Source: Litorivita sp050633545 | GTDB taxonomy: Bacteria > Pseudomonadota > Alphaproteobacteria > Rhodobacterales > Rhodobacteraceae | Assembly (NCBI GenBank): GCA_050633545.1 | Contig: JBOEGS010000001.1 | Location: 1-64,000, forward strand | DNA length: 64,000 nucleotides | Direction: 5' to 3' | Part shown: positions 9,048 through 16,834 of the stretch, one piece after another | How the letters are laid out: each line of letters starts with the position of its first letter | How positions within the stretch are numbered: the first letter of the stretch is position 1 | The notes under the pieces: model-generated | Told to the model about the DNA's origin: nothing | Database searches by the model: none | What the model saw: the letters and a program-made list of their open reading frames with translations, nothing else | Program-made: the position numbers and the translations under genes

Positions 9048-9081
9048 AAAGGGCCGAGGCGGATCATCGCCTCGGCCCTTT
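9048..9081. terminator. Bidirectional rho-independent terminator
   Basis: An 11-bp perfect stem GGGCCGAGGCG / CGCCTCGGCCC with loop GATCAT is flanked by AAA and TTT. It sits between the convergent Old Yellow Enzyme and acyl-CoA dehydrogenase genes and can serve both. Confidence 0.85.
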
Positions 9082-9108
9082 CGCATTTTATAGGGTCAAA
9101 TCCGCGAT

Positions 9109-10419
9109 CTACGGACCATCAAAGATGTTACCGCCACCGCCGGTTTCGGCTTTGGCTGCGGCGACGCGTTCGTTGGAGTTTTCGAACTCCTTGCGCTCGG
9201 CGCGGGCAATCACATGGTGGTGGACCTCATCGGGACCATCGGCAAAGCGCAAGGTGCGCTGCTTCATATACATGGACGAGAGCGGCGACCATTGGCTGAT
9301 GCCTGTCGCGCCATGCACTTGCATCGCGTCATCGATGATTTTGCAGGCTTTTTCCGGCACCATGGCTTTGATCTTCGACACCCAGATACGGGCCTCTTTG
9401 TTGCCCAGAACGTCCATCGCCTTGGCCGCTTTGAGAACCATCAAACGCATGGCGTCGATCTCGATACGCGAGCGCGAGATGGTTTCCATGTTCTTGCCCA
9501 GATCGATGATCTTCTTGCCAAAGGCCTCGCGGGTCAGACCGCGATAGATCATCAGATCAAGCGCCTTTTCCGCCGCGCCGATCGAGCGCATGCAATGGTG
9601 GATACGGCCCGGTCCAAGGCGGACCTGACTGATCTCGAAACCGCGGCCCTCGCCCCACAGGATCGCGCTTTCGGGCACGCGCACATCGGTGAAACGGATT
9701 TGCATGTGGCCGTGGGGCGCATCGTCGTGGCCAAAGACATTCATCGGACCGACGATTTCAACACCAGGGGTGTCCATCGGCACGAGGATCTGGCTCTGCT
9801 GACGGAACGTTTCCGCGTCAGGCGAGGTTTTCACCATGACGATCATGATCTTGCAACGCGGATCACCGGCGCCCGAGATATAGTATTTCTCGCCGTTGAT
9901 CACCCATTCGCCGTTCTCCAGAACCGCGCGGGTGCCAATGTTTTTCGCATCCGACGAGGCGACATCGGGTTCGGTCATCGCAAAGGCCGAGCGGATTTCA
10001 CCGGCCAGAAGCGGCTTGAGCCACGTGTCTTTTTGCTCTTGGGTGCCGACACGTTCGAGCACTTCCATATTGCCCGTGTCCGGCGCGGCGCAGTTCATCG
10101 ATTCCGCCGCCAAGGGGTTTTTGCCCAATTCAAAAGCGATATAGGCATAATCGAGGTTCGACAGGCCTTCGCCGGTTTCGGCATTGGGCAAGAAGAAGTT
10201 CCAAAGACCGGCTTCCTTGGCCTTGGTCTTGAGGTCTTCGATGATTTCAAGCTGACCCGGGGCATATTCGAAACGCGAAGGTTTCTTCTCTTCGAGCGCC
10301 TCATAGGCCACATGGGCCGGATCGCAATTGTCGCGGATGTGCTTGACCACGCGTTCGAGCAGCGGCTTGGCGCTCTCCGACAGCCTCAGGTCGTGCAACT
10401 CGTCGTTTACATTTACCAT
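9109..10419 (-). CDS. Acyl-CoA dehydrogenase, ACAD10/11-like
   Basis: A 436-aa FAD acyl-CoA dehydrogenase. Motifs are FAMTEPDVASSDA, the FAD/substrate segment LGPGRIHHCMRSIG, and DGPDEVHHHV near the C-terminus. The GRIHHCMR and DGPDEVH signatures resemble the dehydrogenase half of ACAD10/11, which in animals is fused to an APH-like kinase. Here the possible kinase partner is the separate gene at 3294, under the same type of operator. Start 10419 follows a purine-rich GGAGAGAAGAG. It is the last gene of the operon that begins behind the operator at 12901, 69 nt after the crotonase. Substrate chain length cannot be read from sequence. Confidence 0.88.
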   Translation of the reverse strand: MVNVNDELHDLRLSESAKPLLERVVKHIRDNCDPAHVAYEALEEKKPSRFEYAPGQLEIIEDLKTKAKEAGLWNFFLPNAETGEGLSNLDYAYIAFELGKNPLAAESMNCAAPDTGNMEVLERVGTQEQKDTWLKPLLAGEIRSAFAMTEPDVASSDAKNIGTRAVLENGEWVINGEKYYISGAGDPRCKIMIVMVKTSPDAETFRQQSQILVPMDTPGVEIVGPMNVFGHDDAPHGHMQIRFTDVRVPESAILWGEGRGFEISQVRLGPGRIHHCMRSIGAAEKALDLMIYRGLTREAFGKKIIDLGKNMETISRSRIEIDAMRLMVLKAAKAMDVLGNKEARIWVSKIKAMVPEKACKIIDDAMQVHGATGISQWSPLSSMYMKQRTLRFADGPDEVHHHVIARAERKEFENSNERVAAAKAETGGGGNIFDGP

Positions 10420-10488
10420 TCTTCTCTTCTCTCCTTGGGTTGTGGGATGCGGGCGGCGCGATGAGCGCCCTGCCCGCAAATGGGGGCC

Positions 10489-11265
10489 TTAGCGGTTTTT
10501 CCACTTCGGCTTGCGTTTCTCGACAAAGGCGGTGACGCCTTCCTTGAAGTCTTCGGTCTCGCGCAGGTCCATGATGACTTGGCGGCTATAATTCAGGCTC
10601 GCCTTGAGGTTTTCAAGCTCGTCCATCGCATTGAGCACGCGTTTCGTCGCCTTGACCGCCGAGGGCGAGACGGCGGTGATTTCTTCGGCCTTGGCGATGG
10701 CGGCCGCCATCAATTGATCCGCTGGCACGATCTGGTTCACAAAGCCCAATTGCAAACCCTCATCGGGCATCACATGGCGGCCGGTGAGCATGATATCGAC
10801 CGCCGGTTTGCGCCCGATCTGGCGGCTCAAAAGCTGCACGCCCGAAGCGGCGGCAAAAAATCCGACCTTGACCTCGGGCAGCGCGAATTTCGCCGTATCG
10901 GCGGAAATGATGATATCGCAATTGAGCGCCATCTCGAACCCGCCGCCCATGGCAAAGCCGTTGACCGCCGCGATCACCGGTTTTTCCAGATCAAAGCGCA
11001 TCGCCATGCCGCCAAATCCGGTTTCCGGCGGTTTGCCCTTGCCGCCCTGCGCGGTGTATTTGAGGTCGTTGCCCGCGCTAAAGGCCTTGTCGCCCGCCCC
11101 TGTCAGGATCGCCACCCACAGGTCGGGATCGGCAGCAAACTCGTCCCAGATTTGCGACATCTCGTTGTGCATCGGCGCATGGACGGCGTTATACACCTCC
11201 GGACGGTTCATCGTCACGATCAGGATATTGCCGCGGCGCTCGGTGGTTACAAATTCATAAGCCAT
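10489..11265 (-). CDS. Enoyl-CoA hydratase (crotonase family)
   Basis: A 258-aa crotonase with both general acid/base glutamates of true hydratases: GGGFEMAL and LPEVKVGF. The oxyanion-hole segment FSAGNDLKY is present. It should hydrate a 2-enoyl-CoA to 3-hydroxyacyl-CoA, feeding the dehydrogenase encoded directly upstream (15-nt gap). Its sequence style is nearer the CaiD/short-chain branch than FadB. AAGGATTT lies a few nt before ATG 11265. Second main enzyme of the minus-strand beta-oxidation operon. Confidence 0.88.
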   Translation of the reverse strand: MAYEFVTTERRGNILIVTMNRPEVYNAVHAPMHNEMSQIWDEFAADPDLWVAILTGAGDKAFSAGNDLKYTAQGGKGKPPETGFGGMAMRFDLEKPVIAAVNGFAMGGGFEMALNCDIIISADTAKFALPEVKVGFFAAASGVQLLSRQIGRKPAVDIMLTGRHVMPDEGLQLGFVNQIVPADQLMAAAIAKAEEITAVSPSAVKATKRVLNAMDELENLKASLNYSRQVIMDLRETEDFKEGVTAFVEKRKPKWKNR

Positions 11266-11280
11266 TGTCTTGAAATCCTT

Positions 11281-12585
11281 TTATGCTTTGGTCGCTTTGG
11301 TTTTCAGACCGCCAAGGTCCAGATCGGTGAAACGCCCCCCCTCGGCGGCGAGTTTTTTGAGCGTTTCGGCAGGCGCAAAAGCGGGGTCCTCGGCGCCCAG
11401 CTTTTCCATCCGCGCCAGAACCGCTTTGGCCCCCACCACATCGCCATAGAACATCGGCCCGCCCTTTTCTTGCGGCCAGCCGTAACCGTTGATCCAGACC
11501 ACATCGATATCCGAGGGGCGCTGTGCCTTGTTCTCTTCGAGAATTTTCACCGCCTCGTTGATCATCGGGAAAATGCAGGTCTCGATGATCTCGTCCTGGC
11601 TCATTGAGGAGGCCTCGGCGCCGGTGATCTCGCGCACGATTTTCGCGGTCACATCCGAGGGCGTGGGCGTGCGGCTTTCGTCGTAATCATAGAAACCGGC
11701 TTTGGTTTTCTGCCCGCGCCGGTCCAGCTCGCAAAGCGCATCGCGGATCGGGTTTTGGGTTTTCGCACCCTTGGACCATCCGATATCCAGACCGGCCAGA
11801 TCGGACATCTGGTATGGTCCCATGCGAAAGCCGAAGGCGTTGATCGCCGCGTCCACATCCCAAGGCATCACGCCTTTGTAGAGCAGTTTATTGGCCTGCG
11901 CCTGACGGGCAAACAGGATGCGGTTGCCCACAAATCCGGGGCAAACGCCGACCAGCGTGGCGATCTTGTTGATCTTTTGCGCCAGATCCATCGAGGTCGC
12001 CACAACATCGTCCGCCGTGTGATCGGCGCGGACAATTTCCAACAATTTCATGACGTTGGCAGGCGAGAAAAAATGCAATCCGATCACGTCTTGCGGGCGC
12101 GAGGTGGCGGCGGCGATCTCGTCGATATCAAGCGCCGAGGTATTGGTCGCCAAAATCGCGCCCTGTTTGACCACGCGGTCGAGGTTGCCGAAAATCTCTT
12201 TCTTGATGTCCATGTTTTCAAACACGGCCTCGATGATCAGATCGCAATCGGCCAGATCGTCAAAATCCAGCGTGCCGCTCAAACGGCCCATGCGCGCTTC
12301 GACTTCCTCTTGCGGGAAACGTCCTTTGTCGGCGCTGCGTTGGTAGTTGCCGCGCACCACCCCGAGCCCGCGATCAAGCGCCTCTTGCTTGGTCTCAAGC
12401 ATCACCACCGGATAGCCTGCGGTGGCAAAATTCATCGCGATACCGCCGCCCATGGTGCCCGCGCCGATGATCCCGACCTTGGCAATCGGGCGCAACGTGG
12501 TGCCGGGGGCAAGGCCGGGAACCTCCCATGCCAATTTGCCGGAGGTGGCCAGATAGGTTGCGACATCTTGCTGCGAATTGCTCAT
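11281..12585 (-). CDS. 3-hydroxyacyl-CoA dehydrogenase
   Basis: A 434-aa NAD-dependent dehydrogenase with the Rossmann motif VGIIGAGTMGGGIA (about 38-51) and the catalytic His in GLHFFSPANVMK, followed by two C-terminal 3HCDH domains. Unlike FadB/FadJ it lacks the N-terminal hydratase domain, which the adjacent separate crotonase can supply. I place the start at 12585 (MSNSQQ) because AAGGACC lies about 9 nt upstream; longer frames to 12654 lack a ribosome site. Transcription probably begins near 12914, giving a leader that contains a 58-aa ORF. Confidence 0.88.
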   Translation of the reverse strand: MSNSQQDVATYLATSGKLAWEVPGLAPGTTLRPIAKVGIIGAGTMGGGIAMNFATAGYPVVMLETKQEALDRGLGVVRGNYQRSADKGRFPQEEVEARMGRLSGTLDFDDLADCDLIIEAVFENMDIKKEIFGNLDRVVKQGAILATNTSALDIDEIAAATSRPQDVIGLHFFSPANVMKLLEIVRADHTADDVVATSMDLAQKINKIATLVGVCPGFVGNRILFARQAQANKLLYKGVMPWDVDAAINAFGFRMGPYQMSDLAGLDIGWSKGAKTQNPIRDALCELDRRGQKTKAGFYDYDESRTPTPSDVTAKIVREITGAEASSMSQDEIIETCIFPMINEAVKILEENKAQRPSDIDVVWINGYGWPQEKGGPMFYGDVVGAKAVLARMEKLGAEDPAFAPAETLKKLAAEGGRFTDLDLGGLKTKATKA

Positions 12586-12669
12586 GATCATTGGTCCTTC
12601 ATTGGCCGTGGCCTTGCGATTGGGCTCTGCCATGGGGCAAGGCGCAGTTGGCAAAGCCTTGGGTCTGCG

Positions 12670-12846
12670 TCAAAAAAATACGCGCAGGCCCTGTGCGGGC
12701 TGCGCGGTGAATAGGGGGAGTTGCGGGGAAGCGCGCGGCGCAGGGGCAATATGTCGTGAACCGCGCGCATCATGGCGGATCGGGTCACGGGTTTGGCGCC
12801 ATAGGGCGCGCCACACAAGATGTTCCTCATTGGCCTCACGTGTCAT
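12670..12846 (-). CDS. 58-aa small protein encoded first in the beta-oxidation operon
   Basis: An ATG at 12846, preceded by a strong GGGGAGG about 4 nt away, opens a 58-codon frame: MTREANEEHLVWRALWRQTR at the N-terminus, then a Pro/Ala-rich region, ending RVFF before TGA. It lies 55 nt downstream of the operator at 12901-12914 and about 85 nt ahead of the dehydrogenase. No signal peptide or membrane segment is apparent; the N-terminal third could form an amphipathic helix with two Trp. The family is unrecognised. The position suggests a small accessory protein or a regulatory leader. The rest of 12586-13067 holds only this ORF and the promoter. Confidence 0.55.
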   Translation of the reverse strand: MTREANEEHLVWRALWRQTRDPIRHDARGSRHIAPAPRASPQLPLFTAQPAQGLRVFF

Positions 12847-12900
12847 CCGGCCTCCCCACCGGCAGTCAAAAGCGCGTTCTATCCGGCGACAGAACGCTCC

Positions 12901-12947
12901 CTGACACTTGTCAGAGATAGGTAGAACCCTTCGCCATATGAGGTCAA
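12901..12947 (-). promoter_or_regulatory. Promoter with TetR-type operator for the beta-oxidation operon
   Basis: Read on the minus strand, TTGACC at 12947-12942 is followed after 17-18 nt by CTACCT/TACCTA and then by CTGACAAGTGTCAG at 12914-12901 (a near-perfect palindrome). The operator again covers the likely start of transcription. Same architecture as at 3091 and 13964. Confidence 0.6.
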
Positions 12948-13067
12948 GGGCGATCGCGCGCCGCCCGTTTCGGACCCTGCGTCAAAAGAGAAAAATATCG
13001 GGTCAAAGCAGGGTATTGCCATGATTATGGCGGGCAGCGGAATTTGCCAGTGCGCGGATATGACGCT

Positions 13068-13748
13068 CTATGCGCCGCGCGCGGGGTCACCGATCAATTC
13101 GCGGATCATAGCCGCCGCGCCCGCCGCGACGGTGCGCACGACGGTTTCCTCTGCTACGCCTTTGATCAACCAATCGCGCATCGGACCAAAGGCGGCGAGA
13201 AAGATCAACACATTGGCAAGAATGTCCATTTCGACATCATCCACCTCGCGCCCCGCGCGTTTGCGCAATTGCTCTGCGAGGTCTTGGATCAAGGCCATAT
13301 CGCGCGCGCGCATGGCCTTGCGGTCTTCTTCGAGCAAATGCGGCACCGAACGGTAGACGAGCAGCGTGCCCTTGCGTTTGATGCGCCATGTCTGGCGGAA
13401 ATACTGCGCGCAGACCTCTTCGAGCGACAGGCTCTCATCGGCCAGAAGCCGCGGCAGGGGCTGCACGTCCTGACCGAACCAAAGCTGGTTCAAAAGACGG
13501 CGCAGGATGTCGTTTTTATTGGCGATATAGTCATAGATGCTCGCCTGATTGACGCCGGAACGGGCGCAAATATCGCGGATGGTGGTCGAGGCAAAGCCCT
13601 TTTCCAAGAAGAGTTCGAGCGCCGCATCGCAAATCTGTTCGCGCCGCGTGGTGACAAGATCGGCGTTTTGCACGCTCGATATCTCGGCCTCTTGCAAATA
13701 GACCTTTTGCACCGCGTCCAGATGCTTGCTCCCCTCGCCTGATGACAC
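13068..13748 (-). CDS. TetR-family transcriptional regulator
   Basis: A 226-aa regulator with the N-terminal TetR HTH: EQICDAALELFLEKGFASTTI, then DICARSGVNQASIYDYIANK (helices 2-4). The C-terminal ligand domain is of the acyl-CoA- or fatty-acid-type length. The predicted start is a GTG at 13748; no other good start is seen, so the N-terminus is uncertain by some residues. It lies between the divergent catabolic operons and probably binds the palindromes at 3125, 12901 and 13991. An acyl-CoA inducer is plausible by family but not shown. Confidence 0.85.
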   Translation of the reverse strand: MSSGEGSKHLDAVQKVYLQEAEISSVQNADLVTTRREQICDAALELFLEKGFASTTIRDICARSGVNQASIYDYIANKNDILRRLLNQLWFGQDVQPLPRLLADESLSLEEVCAQYFRQTWRIKRKGTLLVYRSVPHLLEEDRKAMRARDMALIQDLAEQLRKRAGREVDDVEMDILANVLIFLAAFGPMRDWLIKGVAEETVVRTVAAGAAAMIRELIGDPARGA

Positions 13749-13963
13749 CGCGTTTCCTTTTCGCTTTGCGCTGCGGGCGGGCCGCGACCGGCGCCGCCGC
13801 CCCGCATGCCACTTGCTGCCCCCGAATGCGGGAGCGCATGTTCGTCGTGGCGCTCACGCTAACCGCCCCGCCGCCGCGCGACAAGCATTGTTGCGCCCGC
13901 CGCGCACCGATCAGGCGCGGGCGCGCGATCAAAAAGACGCCCCGTCACAGCCCGCAGCGCCTC

Positions 13964-14004
13964 TTGACCGGTCTGAGGGCGCGCCGTACCCTGACAAGCG
14001 TCAG
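13964..14004 (+). promoter_or_regulatory. Promoter with TetR-type operator for the crotonase-lactonase operon
   Basis: TTGACC at 13964-13969 and TACCCT at 13987-13992 are 17 nt apart. CTGACAAGCGTCAG at 13991-14004 overlaps the -10 box and start region. The gap 13749-14152 between tetR and the operon contains this promoter and one short overlapping ORF; nothing else is recognisable there. The site could also serve tetR autoregulation, 243 nt upstream of its start. Confidence 0.65.
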
Positions 14005-14063
14005 TGCGGCCTGCACGCCGGAAAAACATCCGCGCGCGGGTGCCATCAGGAGGGGAATTCACA

Positions 14064-14168
14064 GTGCGTTCAAAAACGTGCCATCCACGCATGGATCGGC
14101 GCCGCCGCCCCGTCCTCACACGATCAATCACCATCAGAATAAAGGAAACCGCATGCCGGATGCGCTGA
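14064..14168 (+). CDS. 34-aa basic leader ORF overlapping the crotonase start
   Basis: A GTG at 14064 follows GGAGGGG by about 7 nt. The 34-codon frame (MRSKTCHPRMDRRRRPVL at the start) runs 16 nt into the crotonase gene and stops at TGA 14166. It parallels the leader ORF at 3223: operator, strong Shine-Dalgarno, short frame overlapping the main start. Here the main gene has its own AAAGGA, so coupling is less necessary. Possibly fortuitous. Confidence 0.25.
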   Translation: MRSKTCHPRMDRRRRPVLTRSITIRIKETACRMR

Positions 14169-14947
14169 AAAAAGAACTCAAAGACGGGCTATTGGTCCTG
14201 ACACTCAACCGCCCCGAGGCGCGCAATGCGCTTAATCTGGAACTGACCGAAGCCCTGCGCGATGCGGGCCATGAAGCGATGTATGATCCGGCGGTGCGGG
14301 CGGTGATGCTGATCGGGTCGGGCGGGCATTTTTGCGTCGGCGGCGATGTGAAGGCGATGAACGAGGGCAAGGGCCGCGATGCGCCTTACGGGCTGCGCCG
14401 TCACGGGCTGCGCGACCGGATGGATATTTCGCGCGCCCTGCATGAGATGCCCAAACCCACCATCGCCGTGGTCGAAGGCTCTTGCGCGGGGGCGGGATTG
14501 TCGATGGCGATGGCTTGCGATTTTCGCATCTGCGCGCAGGACAGCAAAATCACCACCGCCTTTGCCAAGGTCGGCCTGTCGGGCGATTACGGCGGCACCT
14601 ATTTCTTGACCCATATCCTTGGCGCGGCCAAAGCGCGCGAGCTTTACCTGACCTCGCAACTGCTCAGCGGGACCGAAGCCGCGGCGATGGGTCTTTTCTC
14701 GCGCGCCCTGCCTGCGGGCGATGTGGCGGCGGCGGGGCTCGAGATGGCGCGCGCATTGGCGGCGGGACCGACGGCGGCCTATGGCCGCATCAAGCGCAAC
14801 ATCGCCTTGGCCGAACAGGGCGGCACATTGGGCGAATGCATGGATATGGAGGCGACGCATTTTTGGGAATGCACCGAAACCGCCGATCACAAAGAGGCCG
14901 CCGCCGCCTTTGTCGGCAAACGCAAACCGGTGTTTACGGGGCGCTAG
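14153..14947 (+). CDS. Crotonase-family enoyl-CoA isomerase/hydratase
   Basis: A 264-aa crotonase with the oxyanion segment HFCVGGDVKAM. Unlike the hydratase at 10489, the two catalytic glutamates are absent: the first position is GAGLSMAM (Ser), and the second region reads FAKVGLSGDYGGTY. An Asp in GD-GG is the catalytic residue of PaaG/delta3-delta2-enoyl-CoA isomerase-type members, so isomerisation is more likely than hydration. AAAGGA precedes ATG 14153. First gene of an operon with a lactonase, an alpha/beta hydrolase and a cyclase, behind the operator at 13991. Confidence 0.83.
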   Translation: MPDALKKELKDGLLVLTLNRPEARNALNLELTEALRDAGHEAMYDPAVRAVMLIGSGGHFCVGGDVKAMNEGKGRDAPYGLRRHGLRDRMDISRALHEMPKPTIAVVEGSCAGAGLSMAMACDFRICAQDSKITTAFAKVGLSGDYGGTYFLTHILGAAKARELYLTSQLLSGTEAAAMGLFSRALPAGDVAAAGLEMARALAAGPTAAYGRIKRNIALAEQGGTLGECMDMEATHFWECTETADHKEAAAAFVGKRKPVFTGR

Positions 14948-14956
14948 GCGCGCAGG

Positions 14957-15001
14957 CATGGCCCAAACAGACATGCCCCAAACAGGTATCGCCCAAAGGA
15001 G
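14957..15001 (+). repeat. Three degenerate 15-bp tandem repeats
   Basis: Units CATGGCCCAAACAGA, CATGCCCCAAACAGG and TATCGCCCAAAGGAG follow the crotonase stop codon (14945-14947) within 10 nt. The last unit includes the ribosome site of the next gene. Similar short arrays at other stop codons are listed separately. Confidence 0.75.
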
Positions 15002-15010
15002 AGCACAGCC

Positions 15011-15922
15011 ATGAAATTCACCAAAGTGTGCGAGGGGTTGGAATTTCCCGAAGGCCCGATCGCCATGGCCGACGGGTCGGTGATTTTGGTCGAGATCAAG
15101 CGCCAGACCCTGACGCGGGTCTGGCCGGACGGGCGCAAGGAGGTGATTGCCGAGTTGCACGGCGGGCCGAATGGCGCGGCCATCGGCCCTGACGGTGCGG
15201 TCTATGTGTGCAACAACGGCGGGTTCAATTGGTATGAGCACGACGGGCTGGACCTGCCGCACGGGGCGCCCGAGGATTATACTGGCGGCTCGATCCAGAG
15301 GGTCGATCTGGACACGGGCGCGGTGACAACGCTTTATACCGAGTGCGGCGGCGCGCCGCTGCGCGGGCCCAATGATCTGGTGTTCGATGCGGCGGGCGGG
15401 TTCTATTTCACCGATCTGGGCAAATCGACCCGCACCCATATGGACCACGGCGCCTTTTATTATGCCCTGCCCGACGGCAGCCATATCCACCGCGTTTACG
15501 GCCCGATGATCACCACCAATGGCATCGGCCTCGGGCCGGACGATAAATCGGTCTATGTCGCCGAAACCCGCACGGGGCGGGTTTGGGGGTTTGACATCAC
15601 CGCACCGGGCCAGATCGAAAAGCCCAAAGGTTTGGTGCCGGGCCGTTTGCTCACCACCCTGCCCGATTATCAATTGCTCGACAGCCTTGCCATGCAAGCG
15701 GACGGGCGGGTGTGCGTTGCCACATTGATCAGCGGCGGGATCACCATTGTCGGCGAGGATCATTCGACCGAGTTTATCAAAGTGCCGGATGACCCTTATG
15801 TCACCAATATCTGTTTTGGCGGGGCCGATATGCGCGATGCGTGGATCACCGCATCGGGCAGGGGCACGCTTTATCATTGCCGCTGGCCCCATGCGGGGCT
15901 CAAGCTGCATTTCAACGGCTGA
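15011..15922 (+). CDS. SMP-30/gluconolactonase-family lactonase
   Basis: A 303-aa six-bladed beta-propeller hydrolase. The expected metal-binding residues are visible: Glu in LEFPEGPIA near the start, Asn in RGPNDLVFD, and Asp in YQLLDSLAM. Family members open lactones to hydroxy acids using a divalent metal. In this operon it could produce a hydroxy acid for CoA-linked degradation, or act on a sugar lactone. It has no signal peptide, so it acts in the cytoplasm. AAAGGAG lies within the tandem repeat upstream. The true substrate is unknown. Confidence 0.85.
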   Translation: MKFTKVCEGLEFPEGPIAMADGSVILVEIKRQTLTRVWPDGRKEVIAELHGGPNGAAIGPDGAVYVCNNGGFNWYEHDGLDLPHGAPEDYTGGSIQRVDLDTGAVTTLYTECGGAPLRGPNDLVFDAAGGFYFTDLGKSTRTHMDHGAFYYALPDGSHIHRVYGPMITTNGIGLGPDDKSVYVAETRTGRVWGFDITAPGQIEKPKGLVPGRLLTTLPDYQLLDSLAMQADGRVCVATLISGGITIVGEDHSTEFIKVPDDPYVTNICFGGADMRDAWITASGRGTLYHCRWPHAGLKLHFNG

Positions 15923-15937
15923 CGCAAGGGGGCGGAC

Positions 15938-16813
15938 ATGCGCGAGCGCAAGATCACACTGACGGCGGGCGAATTTCACCTGCGCGAATGGGGCGAGAGC
16001 GGCGCGCCCAAGCTGTTGATGCTGCACGGGTTTCCCGAATATTCGGGCGCGTGGCGCGAGGTGGCCGAGCGTTTGGCCGATCGCTATCATTGCATTGCGC
16101 CCGACCAGCGCGGATATGGCCAAAGCCCCGCGCCCGCCGATCCGCAGGCCTATAAGGCGGCGCATCTGGTGGGGGATCTGGCCGAATTGATCGCGGCGCT
16201 TGGCGGCGGGCCGATCATCGTGGTCGGCCATGACTGGGGCGCGGCGGCGGCCTATGCTTTGGCGATCTCCAATCCGCAACTGGTCGAAAAACTGATCATC
16301 CTCAATGGCGTGCATCCGGCGCCGTTTCAAAAGGCGATTGCGGCGGGCGGGGCGCAATGCGCCGCCTCGCAATATATCAACTACCTGCGCCGCCCCGATG
16401 CCGAAGCGCGGCTCTCGAAGGACGATTTCAAAGGGCTGGCGGGGCTTTTTGCCGAACATATGGATATGTCATGGATGACCCCCGAGCGCGCCGCGCAATA
16501 CCGGCGCGAATGGGCGCGCGAGGGGCGGCTGAGCGGTATGCTCAATTGGTATCGCGCCTCGAAAATCCATGTGGGACCGGTGGGCGAGGTCTGGCGCGAT
16601 CTGCCGGATATGCCGCCCGACCGCTTGCGCGTGCGCATGGCGCATTTGCTCATCTGGGGCGCGGGGGATACGGCGCTTTTGCCAGAGGCGACCGAGGGTC
16701 TGGAGGCCTATTGCGATGATCTGACCCGCGTCGAGATCGCAGGGGCGGATCACTGGATCGCCCATCAAAAGCCCGATGAGGTGGCGGGCGCGATCCGCGA
16801 CTGGTTGGCCTGA
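15938..16813 (+). CDS. Alpha/beta hydrolase, epoxide-hydrolase-like
   Basis: A 291-aa alpha/beta-fold enzyme. The nucleophile elbow VGHDWGAAAAY carries Asp rather than Ser, the oxyanion motif is HGFPEYS, and the base His lies in GADHWIAH. An Asp nucleophile with HGFPE indicates an epoxide hydrolase or haloalkane/fluoroacetate dehalogenase rather than an esterase. A Tyr-rich cap (SQYINYLRR) fits an epoxide hydrolase. It starts 15 nt after the lactonase and precedes the cyclase by 21 nt. An epoxide would make sense as the product of a monooxygenase, of which only the P450 remnant at 2500 is seen here. Confidence 0.8.
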   Translation: MRERKITLTAGEFHLREWGESGAPKLLMLHGFPEYSGAWREVAERLADRYHCIAPDQRGYGQSPAPADPQAYKAAHLVGDLAELIAALGGGPIIVVGHDWGAAAAYALAISNPQLVEKLIILNGVHPAPFQKAIAAGGAQCAASQYINYLRRPDAEARLSKDDFKGLAGLFAEHMDMSWMTPERAAQYRREWAREGRLSGMLNWYRASKIHVGPVGEVWRDLPDMPPDRLRVRMAHLLIWGAGDTALLPEATEGLEAYCDDLTRVEIAGADHWIAHQKPDEVAGAIRDWLA

Positions 16814-16834
16814 GCGCGCAGGGAGCAAAGAGAT

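Noticed and set aside
13726..14142. Long plus-strand frames in the tetR-crotonase gap
   Set aside because: They cross the promoter and operator at 13964-14004, are Arg/Pro-rich and lack ribosome sites.
14189..16459. 756-aa open frame on the minus strand
   Set aside because: Spans three well-supported plus-strand genes in antisense; no motifs.
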